Positions 1 to 7,464 of a DNA stretch of 64,000 bases are shown one piece after another; position 1 is the first letter of the stretch; every line of letters starts with the position of its first letter. The stretch spans positions 4,588,001-4,652,000 of the forward strand of contig NZ_CP046172.1 in the NCBI RefSeq assembly GCF_011801145.1, in the 5' to 3' direction. The translations under genes were made by a program, and so were the position numbers. The notes under the pieces were generated by a model. The model worked only from the letters and a program-made list of their open reading frames with translations, searched no databases and had not been told where the DNA came from. This DNA comes from Nocardia arthritidis (GTDB lineage: Bacteria; Actinomycetota; Actinomycetes; Mycobacteriales; Mycobacteriaceae).

Positions 1-2
1 AC

Positions 3-275
3 GCGCGCTCCGCTCCGCTGCTGCGGGCACCCGACGAGTCACCGCTGGCGGCGCTCACCAACCGGCAGCGCGAGATCGCCAGGCTGGTGGCCACCGGGAT
101 GACGAACCGGATGATCGCGACCCACCTGCGCATCTCGGAATGGACCGTGGTCAATCATGTGCGCCAGGTGATGTTCAAACTCGACTGCCCGTCCCGCCTG
201 CATGTCGCGCTGCTGGTGGAACGGGAGAGTCAACCGTTCGCCGAAACCGATCCGGCGGCGACGCCGACCGCGTGA
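3..275 (+). CDS. LuxR-family transcriptional regulator, C-terminal fragment
   Basis: The reading frame is open from the left edge, so the gene starts outside the window and only its last 90 residues are visible. They hold a complete LuxR/GerE helix-turn-helix: LTNRQREIARLVATGMTNR, then the recognition-helix region TVVNHVRQVMFKL. This is the DNA-binding domain of NarL/LuxR-type regulators. A short acidic tail ends at a TGA. The receiver, ATPase or sensor part that would define its signal is not visible. It converges with the NERD gene, and the two stop codons abut without spacing, so transcription of each could interfere with the other. Confidence 0.85.
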   Translation, partial: ARSAPLLRAPDESPLAALTNRQREIARLVATGMTNRMIATHLRISEWTVVNHVRQVMFKLDCPSRLHVALLVERESQPFAETDPAATPTA

Positions 276-1178
276 CTAGCCGGGACCGTACGTCAGCACC
301 AGCGAGATGACGAACCACAGCACCCAGACGAACGCGACGATCATGCCGGTGGCGAGCAGGATGCGCATGAACGCCCGGCCCATATCCATATCGCCGGGCA
401 CCCGGGGGTAGAGCTTCCACGGGCTGTACCACGGCGACTCGATACGCAGCCGCGGGCTCACCTGCGCCTCGCGCTCCTTGGCCAGCCGCATCTCCTCGAC
501 ATACGCCTCGGCCTGCGCCTGGTTCGGGCCGCCGTGCCACAGCGTGATGTCGATCGGGCCGAGGAAGCCCTCGTTGATCAGATCCTGCGGGGCGGGCAGA
601 TACGGCAGGATGCCGAGCCCGCGGAAGGCGACGGCGATATCGTTCGCGGTCCACAGGAACTGCTCTTCCTCGGCCAACTGCTCGAAGTACGAGCGCAACC
701 GCGACGGATCGTCGCCGAGCACGACGTCGAAACTCGGGTCGCTCCAGGCCTGTTGGATGGTGAGCTCCGCGCCGCGCAGCGGCACCACCAGCACGATGCC
801 GTGCACCACCCGCTGGCCGAGCCCGCGCGCGGCGAGCCAGTTGTAGAGCGCGTAGGTGTGCTCGCGGGATTTCTCCAGCGGTGTGCGCCGGTCCCGTCCC
901 TCCAGCGCGGCCGGCTCGCCCGAGATGGTCCACGGGCCGTTCAGCGGAATCTCCAGCACGCCGTCCTGCCGCGCGACCAGCGCCTCGGCCTCGATGATCA
1001 CACAGCTCGACGGCGTCCAGACGATCGCGTCGAACTGGTGCAGCCGATCCTGGTGGAACAGGCTCGCGTTGATGGTGGCGACGCCGTGCGGACTGGACGG
1101 ATCCTTCCAGGTGCGCAACCAGTCGATCAGCGCCCGCTCGGCGTTGGTCCCTGCGGGGTTCTGCACTCGCACGAGCAT
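276..1178 (-). CDS. NERD-domain protein with C-terminal membrane anchor
   Basis: This 300-residue protein has a NERD (nuclease-related) domain over about residues 8-130. Visible are the early GTNAERALIDWL segment, the FDAIVWTPSSCVIIEAEAL strand pair and a following WTI...R.PLEKSREHTYALYNWL helix. These match the restriction-endonuclease-like fold that gives the family its name. The last 30 residues form one hydrophobic segment (about 270-293), so the protein is probably tail-anchored with the NERD domain in the cytoplasm. The middle is unassigned. Nuclease activity is a family inference and has not been shown for most NERD proteins. The start is an ATG; the upstream gap holds a long perfect inverted repeat. 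Confidence 0.75.
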   Translation of the reverse strand: MLVRVQNPAGTNAERALIDWLRTWKDPSSPHGVATINASLFHQDRLHQFDAIVWTPSSCVIIEAEALVARQDGVLEIPLNGPWTISGEPAALEGRDRRTPLEKSREHTYALYNWLAARGLGQRVVHGIVLVVPLRGAELTIQQAWSDPSFDVVLGDDPSRLRSYFEQLAEEEQFLWTANDIAVAFRGLGILPYLPAPQDLINEGFLGPIDITLWHGGPNQAQAEAYVEEMRLAKEREAQVSPRLRIESPWYSPWKLYPRVPGDMDMGRAFMRILLATGMIVAFVWVLWFVISLVLTYGPG

Positions 1179-1197
1179 TGTGACAGCTTATATGGGA

Positions 1198-1264
1198 GTC
1201 TCGCGTCTCAGCGGTCGAGACTCGCGCCTGCGGCGCATGCGCTTCGACCGCTGAGACGCGAGAC
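1198..1264. repeat. 21-bp perfect inverted repeat (large hairpin)
   Basis: The arms at 1198-1218 and 1244-1264 are perfect reverse complements of each other. The 25-base loop is itself rich in short palindromes, including GCATGC. It sits between the start of the NERD gene and the end of the GMC oxidoreductase gene, both on the minus strand. It could terminate the GMC transcript or be a dispersed repeat. No T-run follows on either side. Confidence 0.75.
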
Positions 1265-1333
1265 GGGCCGCGAACGTCGCTCGTAAGACTCGCTCCCGGG
1301 TGGTTCGGTCGGTCGCGATCTTGCGAGGCAGTT

Positions 1334-3046
1334 TTACTTGGCTGCCAGCGGATCTTCGACGGCCGTCGCCGTATCGACGGGCGTGATCGGCAGTATCAGT
1401 GCGCCCGGTGCGGTGTCGGGAACCACTGGCCGGTTCGGCTTCACCGGTGAGATCCGCTGATACCCAGCGCCCAACTCCGGTCGAGGGTCAGCCTCGTTCT
1501 TGTTGGGCCAGAACGCCATTGCCCGCTCCGCCTGTGCCGTGATGGTGAGCGAGGGGTTCACGCCGAGGTTGGCCGTCACCGCCGAACCGTCCGCGACGTG
1601 CAGCCCCGGATACCCGTAGACCCGCTGATACGGGTTGACGACTCCGGTGTCGGCGCTGTCGCCGATCACGCAGCCGCCGATGTAGTGCGCGGTGGCCGGA
1701 ATGTTGAACACGTCCATCACCAGCCCGTGCACATCGCCCTTCACCTTGGCGCCGAATCGCCGTCCGACGTCGTGCGCCAACGGAATCCAGGTCGGATTCG
1801 GTTCGCCGGTGCCCTGTCTGGTCTTGAGTCGCCCGCGCTTGCGGTAGGAGGTGAGCGAGTTGTCCAGCGACTGCATCACCAGCAGGATCACCGACTTCTC
1901 CGAGGCCCGGTGGGCATTGAGGCTGCGCAGGAAGACCAAGGGGTGCAACAGCATTGCCAGCAGGAAGCGCAGGAACCGGTACGCCCCGCCGTCCACGATC
2001 GGGGCCGAGAGCGGGAAGAGCGCGTTCTGGCCCGCCCCGTAGTGACAGACCTCGATATGGGTGTCGGACTCGGGATGGATCGACGAGGTGATCGCGATGC
2101 CCTCCGCGAAATCCGTACGGGTCCTGCTGACCACGTTCAAGATCGCCTCGGAGTTGCTGCGCGTCAATTCGCCGAGCCTGGGCGACAATTCGGGCAGTAC
2201 CCGCTCGTCGCGCATCTTGTGCAGCAGCTTCTGGGTGCCGAGCGCGGCCCCGGCGAACACCACCTGTTGCGCGGTGAACGTCTTGCGCTGCTTGCGAATC
2301 CAGCGATCCGATCGCTCGGTGTCGATTGCGTAGCCGCCGCCAGACAGCGGCCGCACCGCGACCGCCGTGGTCAGCGGATGCACCTCTGCCCCGGCCTGTT
2401 CGGCGAGGTACAGGTAATTGGTCGTGGTGGTGTTCTTCGCGTTGTGCGGGCAGCCGGTGAAGCAGCGCGCGCAGTGCACACAGCCGCGCCTGCGCGGGCC
2501 GGCGCCGCCGAAGTACGGATCGTCCACCTCGGCGCCGGGATCGGATTCGTTGAAGAACACGCCGACATTGGTCGGGTGGAAGGTGTCGCCGACGCCGAGA
2601 TCGTCGGCGATCTCCTTGATGACCTGGTCGGCCGGGGTCATCCGGGGGTTCGGCGCCACGCCGAGCATCCGTTTCGCCTGGTCGTAGTACGGCGCCAGCT
2701 CGGACTTCCAGTCGGTGATGTGCGCCCACTGCTTATCGGTGTAGAAGTTCGGCAGCGGTTCGTAGAGGGTGTTGCCGTAGATCAGCGATCCGCCGCCGAC
2801 GCCCGCGCCGGAGAACACCGCGCACTTGCCGAGCACGCTGATCCGCTGGGGTCCGGTGAGTCCCAGCCGCGGCGCCCAAATCGATTTGCGCACATTCCAA
2901 TTCGTGCGCGGTATGGCCTCGGCGGGCCAGCGCCTGCCCGCCTCGAGCACGCCGACCCGGTACCCCTTCTCGGTGAGCCGCAGCGCGCTGACGCTGCCGC
3001 CGAATCCGGAGCCGATCACCACCACGTCGTAGTCGAATTCGGGCAT
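1334..3046 (-). CDS. GMC-family FAD oxidoreductase, ChoD (cholesterol oxidase)-like
   Basis: The 570-residue protein starts with an FAD-binding Rossmann motif (VVVIGSGFGGSVSALRLTEKGYRVGVLEAG, GSGFGG at 12-17). It has the GMC signature GAGVGGGSLIYGNTLY near 80-95 and the C-terminal GGCVIGDSAD...VADGSAVTANLGVNPSLTITA block. Length and sequence closely resemble M. tuberculosis ChoD, annotated as a cholesterol oxidase, so a sterol or other bulky alcohol is a plausible substrate. An unusual Cys cluster, CxxCxxCxxxCP at 189-200, resembles a ferredoxin 4Fe-4S site. The start has a strong GAGGGAGAAGG ribosome-binding site. It is divergent from pgsA2 across an operator-like region. Alternative: a generic GMC alcohol dehydrogenase with no sterol role. 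Confidence 0.85.
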   Translation of the reverse strand: MPEFDYDVVVIGSGFGGSVSALRLTEKGYRVGVLEAGRRWPAEAIPRTNWNVRKSIWAPRLGLTGPQRISVLGKCAVFSGAGVGGGSLIYGNTLYEPLPNFYTDKQWAHITDWKSELAPYYDQAKRMLGVAPNPRMTPADQVIKEIADDLGVGDTFHPTNVGVFFNESDPGAEVDDPYFGGAGPRRRGCVHCARCFTGCPHNAKNTTTTNYLYLAEQAGAEVHPLTTAVAVRPLSGGGYAIDTERSDRWIRKQRKTFTAQQVVFAGAALGTQKLLHKMRDERVLPELSPRLGELTRSNSEAILNVVSRTRTDFAEGIAITSSIHPESDTHIEVCHYGAGQNALFPLSAPIVDGGAYRFLRFLLAMLLHPLVFLRSLNAHRASEKSVILLVMQSLDNSLTSYRKRGRLKTRQGTGEPNPTWIPLAHDVGRRFGAKVKGDVHGLVMDVFNIPATAHYIGGCVIGDSADTGVVNPYQRVYGYPGLHVADGSAVTANLGVNPSLTITAQAERAMAFWPNKNEADPRPELGAGYQRISPVKPNRPVVPDTAPGALILPITPVDTATAVEDPLAAK

Positions 3047-3088
3047 GCCTTCTCCCTCGGTCCAACGGCTCGCTTCGATTCGGGCCGA

Positions 3089-3141
3089 TTTGGTGAGATG
3101 ATTTCACACTCATTCTGTCATCTCGCCAAATGCGACAGAAT
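3089..3141. promoter_or_regulatory. Overlapping palindromes between divergent GMC and pgsA2 genes
   Basis: Two inverted repeats interlock here. One has 13-base arms at 3089-3101 (TTTGGTGAGATGA) and 3118-3130 with a single mismatch. The other has perfect 8-base arms ATTCTGTC at 3112-3119 and GACAGAAT at 3134-3141. Position and symmetry suggest binding sites for a dimeric regulator, possibly TetR type. The regulator is unknown. Confidence 0.5.
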
Positions 3142-3318
3142 TCATTTCACAACAGGGTCTACGGCGCGCGCCAGCCCTCGGCATGGACGAATTCGGCGAG
3201 TTGTTCGACGGCGAAGCGGCGTTTCGGTAGCGGCCCGCCGGGGAGCCGCCGGCCCCGAACACGGAAAAAGGCAGTGCCGCTGTGGCGGGCGATGAGCTGG
3301 TGCGGTAAGACCGGGGCT

Positions 3319-3924
3319 GTGCCGACCGAATCCGGGAGCGTCTTCGCCGACCGCATCCTCACCGTGCCGAACGTGCTGAGCGTGCTGCGGCTGCTCGGCG
3401 TGCCGCTTTTCCTGTGGTTGCTGCTGGTCGAGCACGCCGACGGCTGGGCGTTCACGCTGCTGGTGCTCAGCGGCGTCACCGATTTCCTCGACGGCAAGCT
3501 GGCGAGGCTGCTCGATCAGTCGTCCCGGCTCGGCGCGCTGCTCGACCCGTTCGTCGACCGGCTGTACCTGGTGACGACGCTGGCGGCGTTCGTCATTCGC
3601 GGGCTGCTGCCGTGGTGGGTCGCGGTGATCCTGGTCGGCCGCGACGCGGTGCTCACCCTCACCCTGTCGATCTATCGGCGCCGCGAGCTGTCCCCGCCCG
3701 AGGTGATCTACCTCGGCAAGGCGGCGACCTTCGCGCTGATGTCCGCCCTGCCGTGGCTGCTGGCGGGCCAGATGGATTGGGCCGCAGCGGGTTTCGGACG
3801 CGCCTTCGGCGGGGCGTTGCTGGTCTGGGGTACCGCGGTGTACGTCTGGACCGGCGCCCTCTATCTGTGGAAGGCGCTGGCGGTCGCGCGAGCGATACCG
3901 CCTGTGCCACACCACACCCGGTAA
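3319..3924 (+). CDS. pgsA2: CDP-alcohol phosphatidyltransferase (PgsA2-like)
   Basis: This integral membrane enzyme of phospholipid synthesis transfers a phosphatidyl group from CDP-diacylglycerol to an alcohol. The full CDP-OH-P signature is present: D55xxD58G59xxAR63 followed by G72xxxD76xxxD80. Several hydrophobic segments cover most of the 201 residues. I chose the GTG at 3319 (reading MPTESGSVFADRILTVPNVLS), because the longer open frame begins inside the upstream palindromes and adds non-family sequence. Position upstream of gcvH-garA and sequence match M. tuberculosis Rv1822 (PgsA2); as I recall, the Rv1823-Rv1825 genes that follow it there are absent here. The acceptor alcohol cannot be read from sequence. 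Confidence 0.85.
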   Translation: MPTESGSVFADRILTVPNVLSVLRLLGVPLFLWLLLVEHADGWAFTLLVLSGVTDFLDGKLARLLDQSSRLGALLDPFVDRLYLVTTLAAFVIRGLLPWWVAVILVGRDAVLTLTLSIYRRRELSPPEVIYLGKAATFALMSALPWLLAGQMDWAAAGFGRAFGGALLVWGTAVYVWTGALYLWKALAVARAIPPVPHHTR

Positions 3925-3968
3925 TGATTAGAGTTGCGTGCAACGTTCACAACGCGAAAGGACGGCCT

Positions 3969-4367
3969 GTGACCCAGACCCCCGAGGATCTGCGCTACAC
4001 CGAGGAACATGAATGGGTGCAGCGGATCGCCCCGAACCGGGTTCGTGTCGGCATCACCGATTACGCCCAGTCCCAGCTCGGTGACGTTGTGTTCGTGCAG
4101 CTGCCCGATGTGGACAGGGACGTGAAGGTCGGCGAGAGCATCGCCGAGGTGGAATCCACCAAGAGCGTCTCCGACATCTACGCGCCGTTGACCGCGAAAG
4201 TCGTTGCGGTGAACGAGGATCTGACCTCCGGGCCGGAGACGCTGAACACCGATCCGTACCGCGATGGCTGGCTGTTCGAACTCGAGGTGGCGGACGCCGC
4301 CGGGCTCGATGCCACACTCGGTGAACTGCTGGATGCGGCAGGTTATCAAGGAGTTATCGGGGGCTGA
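3969..4367 (+). CDS. gcvH: Glycine cleavage system H protein
   Basis: This is the lipoyl carrier of the glycine cleavage complex. It shuttles the aminomethyl group from GcvP to GcvT and is reoxidised by dihydrolipoamide dehydrogenase. The 132-residue length is typical. Lys65 in the ESTKSVSDIYAP motif is the lipoylation site, and the N-terminal YTEEHEWV and central GDVVFVQLP blocks are standard. The GTG start at 3969 has AAAGGA upstream and gives the family N-terminus. The gene lies 44 bp after pgsA2 and before garA. Its partner gcvP is 5.6 kb downstream under a glycine riboswitch, and gcvT is not in the window. Confidence 0.95.
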   Translation: MTQTPEDLRYTEEHEWVQRIAPNRVRVGITDYAQSQLGDVVFVQLPDVDRDVKVGESIAEVESTKSVSDIYAPLTAKVVAVNEDLTSGPETLNTDPYRDGWLFELEVADAAGLDATLGELLDAAGYQGVIGG

Positions 4368-4459
4368 ATCGGCCTTCCCTGTTCTACCTGCACGGGTACG
4401 CCCTGGCAGGGTACGGTCAATGCCAACAGATGTGCCGGCAGTCAGGGGCCGGAATCTAG

Positions 4460-4479
4460 CGACACGACAGGTCGTGTCG
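4460..4479. promoter_or_regulatory. Perfect palindrome in the garA leader
   Basis: CGACACGAC at 4460-4468 pairs perfectly with GTCGTGTCG at 4471-4479 around a 2-base centre. It lies 54 bp ahead of garA, downstream of gcvH. It could be an operator or a hairpin that attenuates transcription between the two genes. Confidence 0.4.
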
Positions 4480-4532
4480 GCGAAGGCATCACCTGCTTGC
4501 ATGGATAATCAGGTTCGAGGAGGAGAGAAACG

Positions 4533-5018
4533 GTGAGCGAGAACAAAGACCCGGGTTACCAGGAGACCGCGGCCGAGACGACGTCGGTCTTCCGCGCGGA
4601 TTTCCTGAACGAGGTCGACGCGTCGCGCTCCGGAGAGCAGGCCGGCGAACAGCCGGTCCAAGGGGTCGAGGGTCTGCCCGTCGGCGCTGCCCTCTTGGTC
4701 GTCAAGCGGGGCCCGAACGCGGGCTCGCGCTTCCTGCTGGACCAGCCGACCACGTCGGCGGGCCGCCACCCCGACAGTGACATCTTTCTCGACGACGTCA
4801 CGGTCAGCCGCAGGCATGCCGAATTCCGGCAGGACGACGATTCGTTCCAGGTTGTCGATGTGGGCAGCCTGAACGGCACCTACGTCAACCGGGAACCGGT
4901 GGACTCCTCGGAGCTGCAGAACGGGGACGAGGTGCAGATCGGCAAGTTCCGGTTGGTGTTCCTGACCGGACCGAAGGCGTCGGCGTCCGATTCGGCAGCG
5001 GGTGCGGGCGGCCTATGA
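4533..5018 (+). CDS. garA: GarA, FHA-domain regulator of glutamate/2-oxoglutarate metabolism
   Basis: GarA (OdhI in Corynebacterium) binds and inhibits 2-oxoglutarate dehydrogenase and NAD-glutamate dehydrogenase and activates glutamate synthase. Phosphorylation by serine/threonine kinases such as PknG/PknB switches this off. The N-terminal tail carries the phospho-acceptor motif ETTSVFR, with Thr16/Thr17 as the candidate sites. The FHA domain covers about residues 70-140 with SAGRHPDSDIFLDDVTVSRRHAEF and NGTYVN, the phospho-peptide pocket that mediates autoinhibition. The 161-residue protein is nearly identical in layout to the M. tuberculosis one. The GTG start is preceded by an excellent GAGGAGGAG site. 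Confidence 0.95.
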   Translation: MSENKDPGYQETAAETTSVFRADFLNEVDASRSGEQAGEQPVQGVEGLPVGAALLVVKRGPNAGSRFLLDQPTTSAGRHPDSDIFLDDVTVSRRHAEFRQDDDSFQVVDVGSLNGTYVNREPVDSSELQNGDEVQIGKFRLVFLTGPKASASDSAAGAGGL

Positions 5019-5073
5019 GCACGCCGGCGCTGGGGCTGATGACGAATATGACCGTCAGTAAAGGCTCAGTGCT

Positions 5074-5892
5074 GTGACCGGTGCGGCGCAGTGGGCGCGC
5101 GGGGGCATGTCGATCGGCTCCGTGCTCGACCTGCTGCGACCTGATTTTCCGGATATCACCATCTCCAAGATCCGATTCCTGGAATCGGAGGGGCTGATCC
5201 GGCCGGAGCGCACGCCGTCGGGGTACCGCCGTTTCTCGGTGGCCGACTGCGAGCGGCTCCGGTTCGTGCTGACCGCACAGCGCGATCAGTACCTGCCGTT
5301 GAAGGTGATCAAGGAACAGTTGGAGGCGATCGACAGCGGCGCCGCGACGCTCGGGGTGCGGGAAGCCCGTGCCCGAGCGCATTCCGGCCGCGTCGGGGTG
5401 CCGGAATCCGGTCTGGCAACGGATTCCGGGCACACCGATACCGAGCCGAATGGGCGAGTTCCGCGTAGGCTCGGCGTCGTGCCGGGTGAGATCTCGCCGG
5501 ATGAGCTCCGTTTCGATCATGAAATCCGGCTCACCCGTGCGGATTTGCTGGCGCAGGCCGAGATCGATGAGAAGTTCCTCAACGACCTGATCCGGGCGAA
5601 TCTGATCACGCCGGGCGCCGCGGGCTTCTTCGACGCCGATGCGGTGACGCTGGCGAAGACCGCCCGGTCGATGTCCGAATTCGGTTTGGAGGCAAGGCAT
5701 TTGCGTGCCTTCAAACTCGCCGCCGATCGGGAGGCCGCGCTGGTCGCGCAGATCGCCGCCCCGATCGCGAAGAGCCGCGACGCCGACGCGCGGGCCAGGG
5801 CCGAGGAGACGGTGCGTGAATTGGCCGCGCTGTCGCTGAACCTGCACGCCGCACTGGTGAAGGCTTCGGTGCGCGCCGCGCTCGGCGGCTGA
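5074..5892 (+). CDS. ftsR: MerR-family regulator FtsR (Rv1828 type)
   Basis: The 272-residue protein has an N-terminal MerR winged helix (residues 12-85, MSIGSVLDLLRPDFPDITISKIRFLESEGLI...SGYRRF). Its C-terminal half matches the Rv1828/FtsR family, which in Corynebacterium activates ftsZ and cell division genes. Between them, residues 96-127 form a Gly/Ser/Arg-rich insert encoded by palindromic, repeat-like DNA (5398-5433). The insert is not in the homologue I can recall and reads like a REP-type element kept in frame. The GTG at 5074 has AAAGG upstream; the ATG at 5107 is an alternative start. The gene follows garA by 55 bp. Confidence 0.85.
   Translation: MTGAAQWARGGMSIGSVLDLLRPDFPDITISKIRFLESEGLIRPERTPSGYRRFSVADCERLRFVLTAQRDQYLPLKVIKEQLEAIDSGAATLGVREARARAHSGRVGVPESGLATDSGHTDTEPNGRVPRRLGVVPGEISPDELRFDHEIRLTRADLLAQAEIDEKFLNDLIRANLITPGAAGFFDADAVTLAKTARSMSEFGLEARHLRAFKLAADREAALVAQIAAPIAKSRDADARARAEETVRELAALSLNLHAALVKASVRAALGG
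5398..5433. repeat. REP-like inverted repeat inside ftsR
   Basis: GTGCCGGAATCCG at 5398-5410 pairs with CGGATTCCGGGCAC at 5420-5433 with one extra base, around a 9-base spacer. The same GGAATYCCGG core occurs twice just downstream of ftsR and once ahead of the gcvP leader. The repeat stays in frame and encodes part of the ftsR insert. Confidence 0.5.
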
Positions 5893-5925
5893 GGTAAGGC
5901 CGACATCCGAACGGCTATGCGGTGC

Positions 5926-5960
5926 CCGGAATTCCGGACTCGAGGCGCTCGGAATTCCGG
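5926..5960. repeat. Two GGAATTCCGG palindromes between ftsR and the DUF151 gene
   Basis: CCGGAATTCCGG at 5926-5937 and CGGAATTCCGG at 5950-5960 are perfect palindromes separated by 12 bases. They belong to the same small family as the repeat inside ftsR. The rest of the 210-bp gap shows a TAGACT hexamer near 6033 that could be a -10 for the next gene. Confidence 0.5.
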
Positions 5961-6102
5961 CCTCGGATAACCCCTCGACAACACGCCGGTTTCGGGGATG
6001 TACACGGATCGCTGCACCCATCCGAGTTCGCCTAGACTCGTGGTACGGCGAGCCCAGCAGGCGGTGATGCCGGGCGGCTGGTGAGGATTGGGAGGCATGG
6101 CG

Positions 6103-6576
6103 ATGAGTGAGATGCGCGTTATCGGCATTCGTGTCGAGCAGCCACAGAACCAGCCCGTGCTGTTGCTCCGTGAGGTGGCAGGTGATCGGTATCTGCCGAT
6201 CTGGATCGGGCAGGCCGAGGCGACCGCGATCGTGCTCGAGCAGGAGGGGGTGACCCCCATCCGCCCGCTGACCCACGACCTGATCAAGATCCTGATCACC
6301 GAGCTGGGGCACACCCTCAAGGAGGTGCGGATCGTCGATCTGCAAGAGGGCACCTTCTACGCGGATCTGGTTTTCGAGAACGATCTGCATGTCTCGGCGC
6401 GGCCGTCGGATTCGGTAGCGATCGCCTTGCGGGTCGGTTGCCCGATCTATGCCGAGGAGCCGGTGCTGGAGGAGGCCGGGCTGGTGATGCCGGACGAGCG
6501 CGAGGACGAGGTGGAGAAGTTCAAGGAGTTCCTGGAATCGGTCTCCCCGGACGACTTCAAGGCGACCGACAGTTAG
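6103..6576 (+). CDS. DUF151 bifunctional nuclease-family protein (Rv1829 type)
   Basis: This 157-residue DUF151 protein is close to M. tuberculosis Rv1829. Visible signatures are GIRVEQPQNQPVLLLRE, YLPIWIGQAEA, RPLTHDLI, VRIVDLQEGTFYADL and SARPSDSVAIALR. Plant and Thermotoga members have reported nuclease activity or structure, but the actinobacterial role is unknown. The start at 6103 places GGAGG seven bases upstream; an ATG at 6097 is too close to that site. The gene sits between two MerR regulators in an order shared with mycobacteria. No signal peptide or membrane segment is present, so it is cytoplasmic. Confidence 0.85.
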   Translation: MSEMRVIGIRVEQPQNQPVLLLREVAGDRYLPIWIGQAEATAIVLEQEGVTPIRPLTHDLIKILITELGHTLKEVRIVDLQEGTFYADLVFENDLHVSARPSDSVAIALRVGCPIYAEEPVLEEAGLVMPDEREDEVEKFKEFLESVSPDDFKATDS

Positions 6577-6868
6577 TCCGCCGCCACACCGCATCCCGGC
6601 CACCGTGCCGGGATGCGGTGCTGTTTACGGCTCCGCGCTCGCCCGATTCCGGTCCGGTGCGCGGGCTCCAGGCGAAATGCACAAGCTCTCAAGCAAGGGT
6701 CTAGACTTTTACCGCGCGTCGCGTTTGGTCGGATGATGCCGCTCCCAGGACAATCGAGGGGAGTAATCTCGACAGTTGGGCCACGTCCGTTTTCGACTAC
6801 CGATACGTGGTCGGCACGGAGCCGGGTCATCGATGAGGCTAGGCGTCGGCGAAGCAAGGGAGTGGTCA

Positions 6869-7429
6869 GTGGCAGAGCAATCGCAGGGCTTTGAGGTACA
6901 GCCAGGCCTGTTCCCGGACGACTCGGTGCCCGACGATCTGGTCGGCTACCGCGTCCCAAGCGCATGCCAGGTGGCCGGGATCACCTACCGGCAACTCGAT
7001 TATTGGGCGCGTACCGGTCTGGTGGTGCCGTCGATCCGCGGGGCCGCGGGTTCGGGCAGCCAGCGGCTGTACTCGTTCAAGGACATCCTGGTGCTGAAGA
7101 TCGTGAAAAGGCTGCTGGACGCGGGCATTTCACTGCAGAACATCCGCATCGCGGTGGACCATCTGCGCAGCCGCGGCGTACAGGATCTGGCGGGTATCAC
7201 GCTGTTCTCGGACGGCACCTCGGTGTACGAGTGCACCTCGCCAGAGGAGGTCGTCGATTTACTGCAGGGCGGGCAGGGCGTCTTCGGTATCGCGGTCAGC
7301 GGTGCGATGCGCGAATTGACCGGCGCCATCGCCAATTTCCCGGCCGAGCGGGCCTCCGTGGCCACCGAGCGCCCGGAGGACGAGCTGGCCTACCGGCGCA
7401 AGGCGCGGATGAACCGTAAGACGGGCTAA
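6869..7429 (+). CDS. MerR-family transcriptional regulator (Rv1830 type)
   Basis: The 186-residue protein has a MerR helix-turn-helix at about residues 18-90 (VGYRVPSACQVAGITYRQLDYWARTGLVVPS, then RLYSFKDILVLKIVKRLLDAGISLQNIRIAVDHL). The short C-terminal domain has no metal-binding cysteines. It matches M. tuberculosis Rv1830, an essential MerR-like regulator whose targets are little known. I start at the GTG at 6869 because AAGGGAG lies six bases upstream and the product then begins with the family segment; the longer open frame is unlike homologues. The 290 bp upstream hold a TAGACT hexamer near 6700 but no other clear signal. Confidence 0.85.
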   Translation: MAEQSQGFEVQPGLFPDDSVPDDLVGYRVPSACQVAGITYRQLDYWARTGLVVPSIRGAAGSGSQRLYSFKDILVLKIVKRLLDAGISLQNIRIAVDHLRSRGVQDLAGITLFSDGTSVYECTSPEEVVDLLQGGQGVFGIAVSGAMRELTGAIANFPAERASVATERPEDELAYRRKARMNRKTG

Positions 7430-7464
7430 CTGCGCTGGGCACAAGATAATGGGCACAAGGGAAT

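Noticed and set aside
4885..6603. A 572-codon open frame on the minus strand opposite ftsR and the DUF151 gene
   Set aside because: It is an antisense shadow of conserved plus-strand genes, with Arg/His/Gly-rich composition and no domain. Such frames are common in high-GC DNA.
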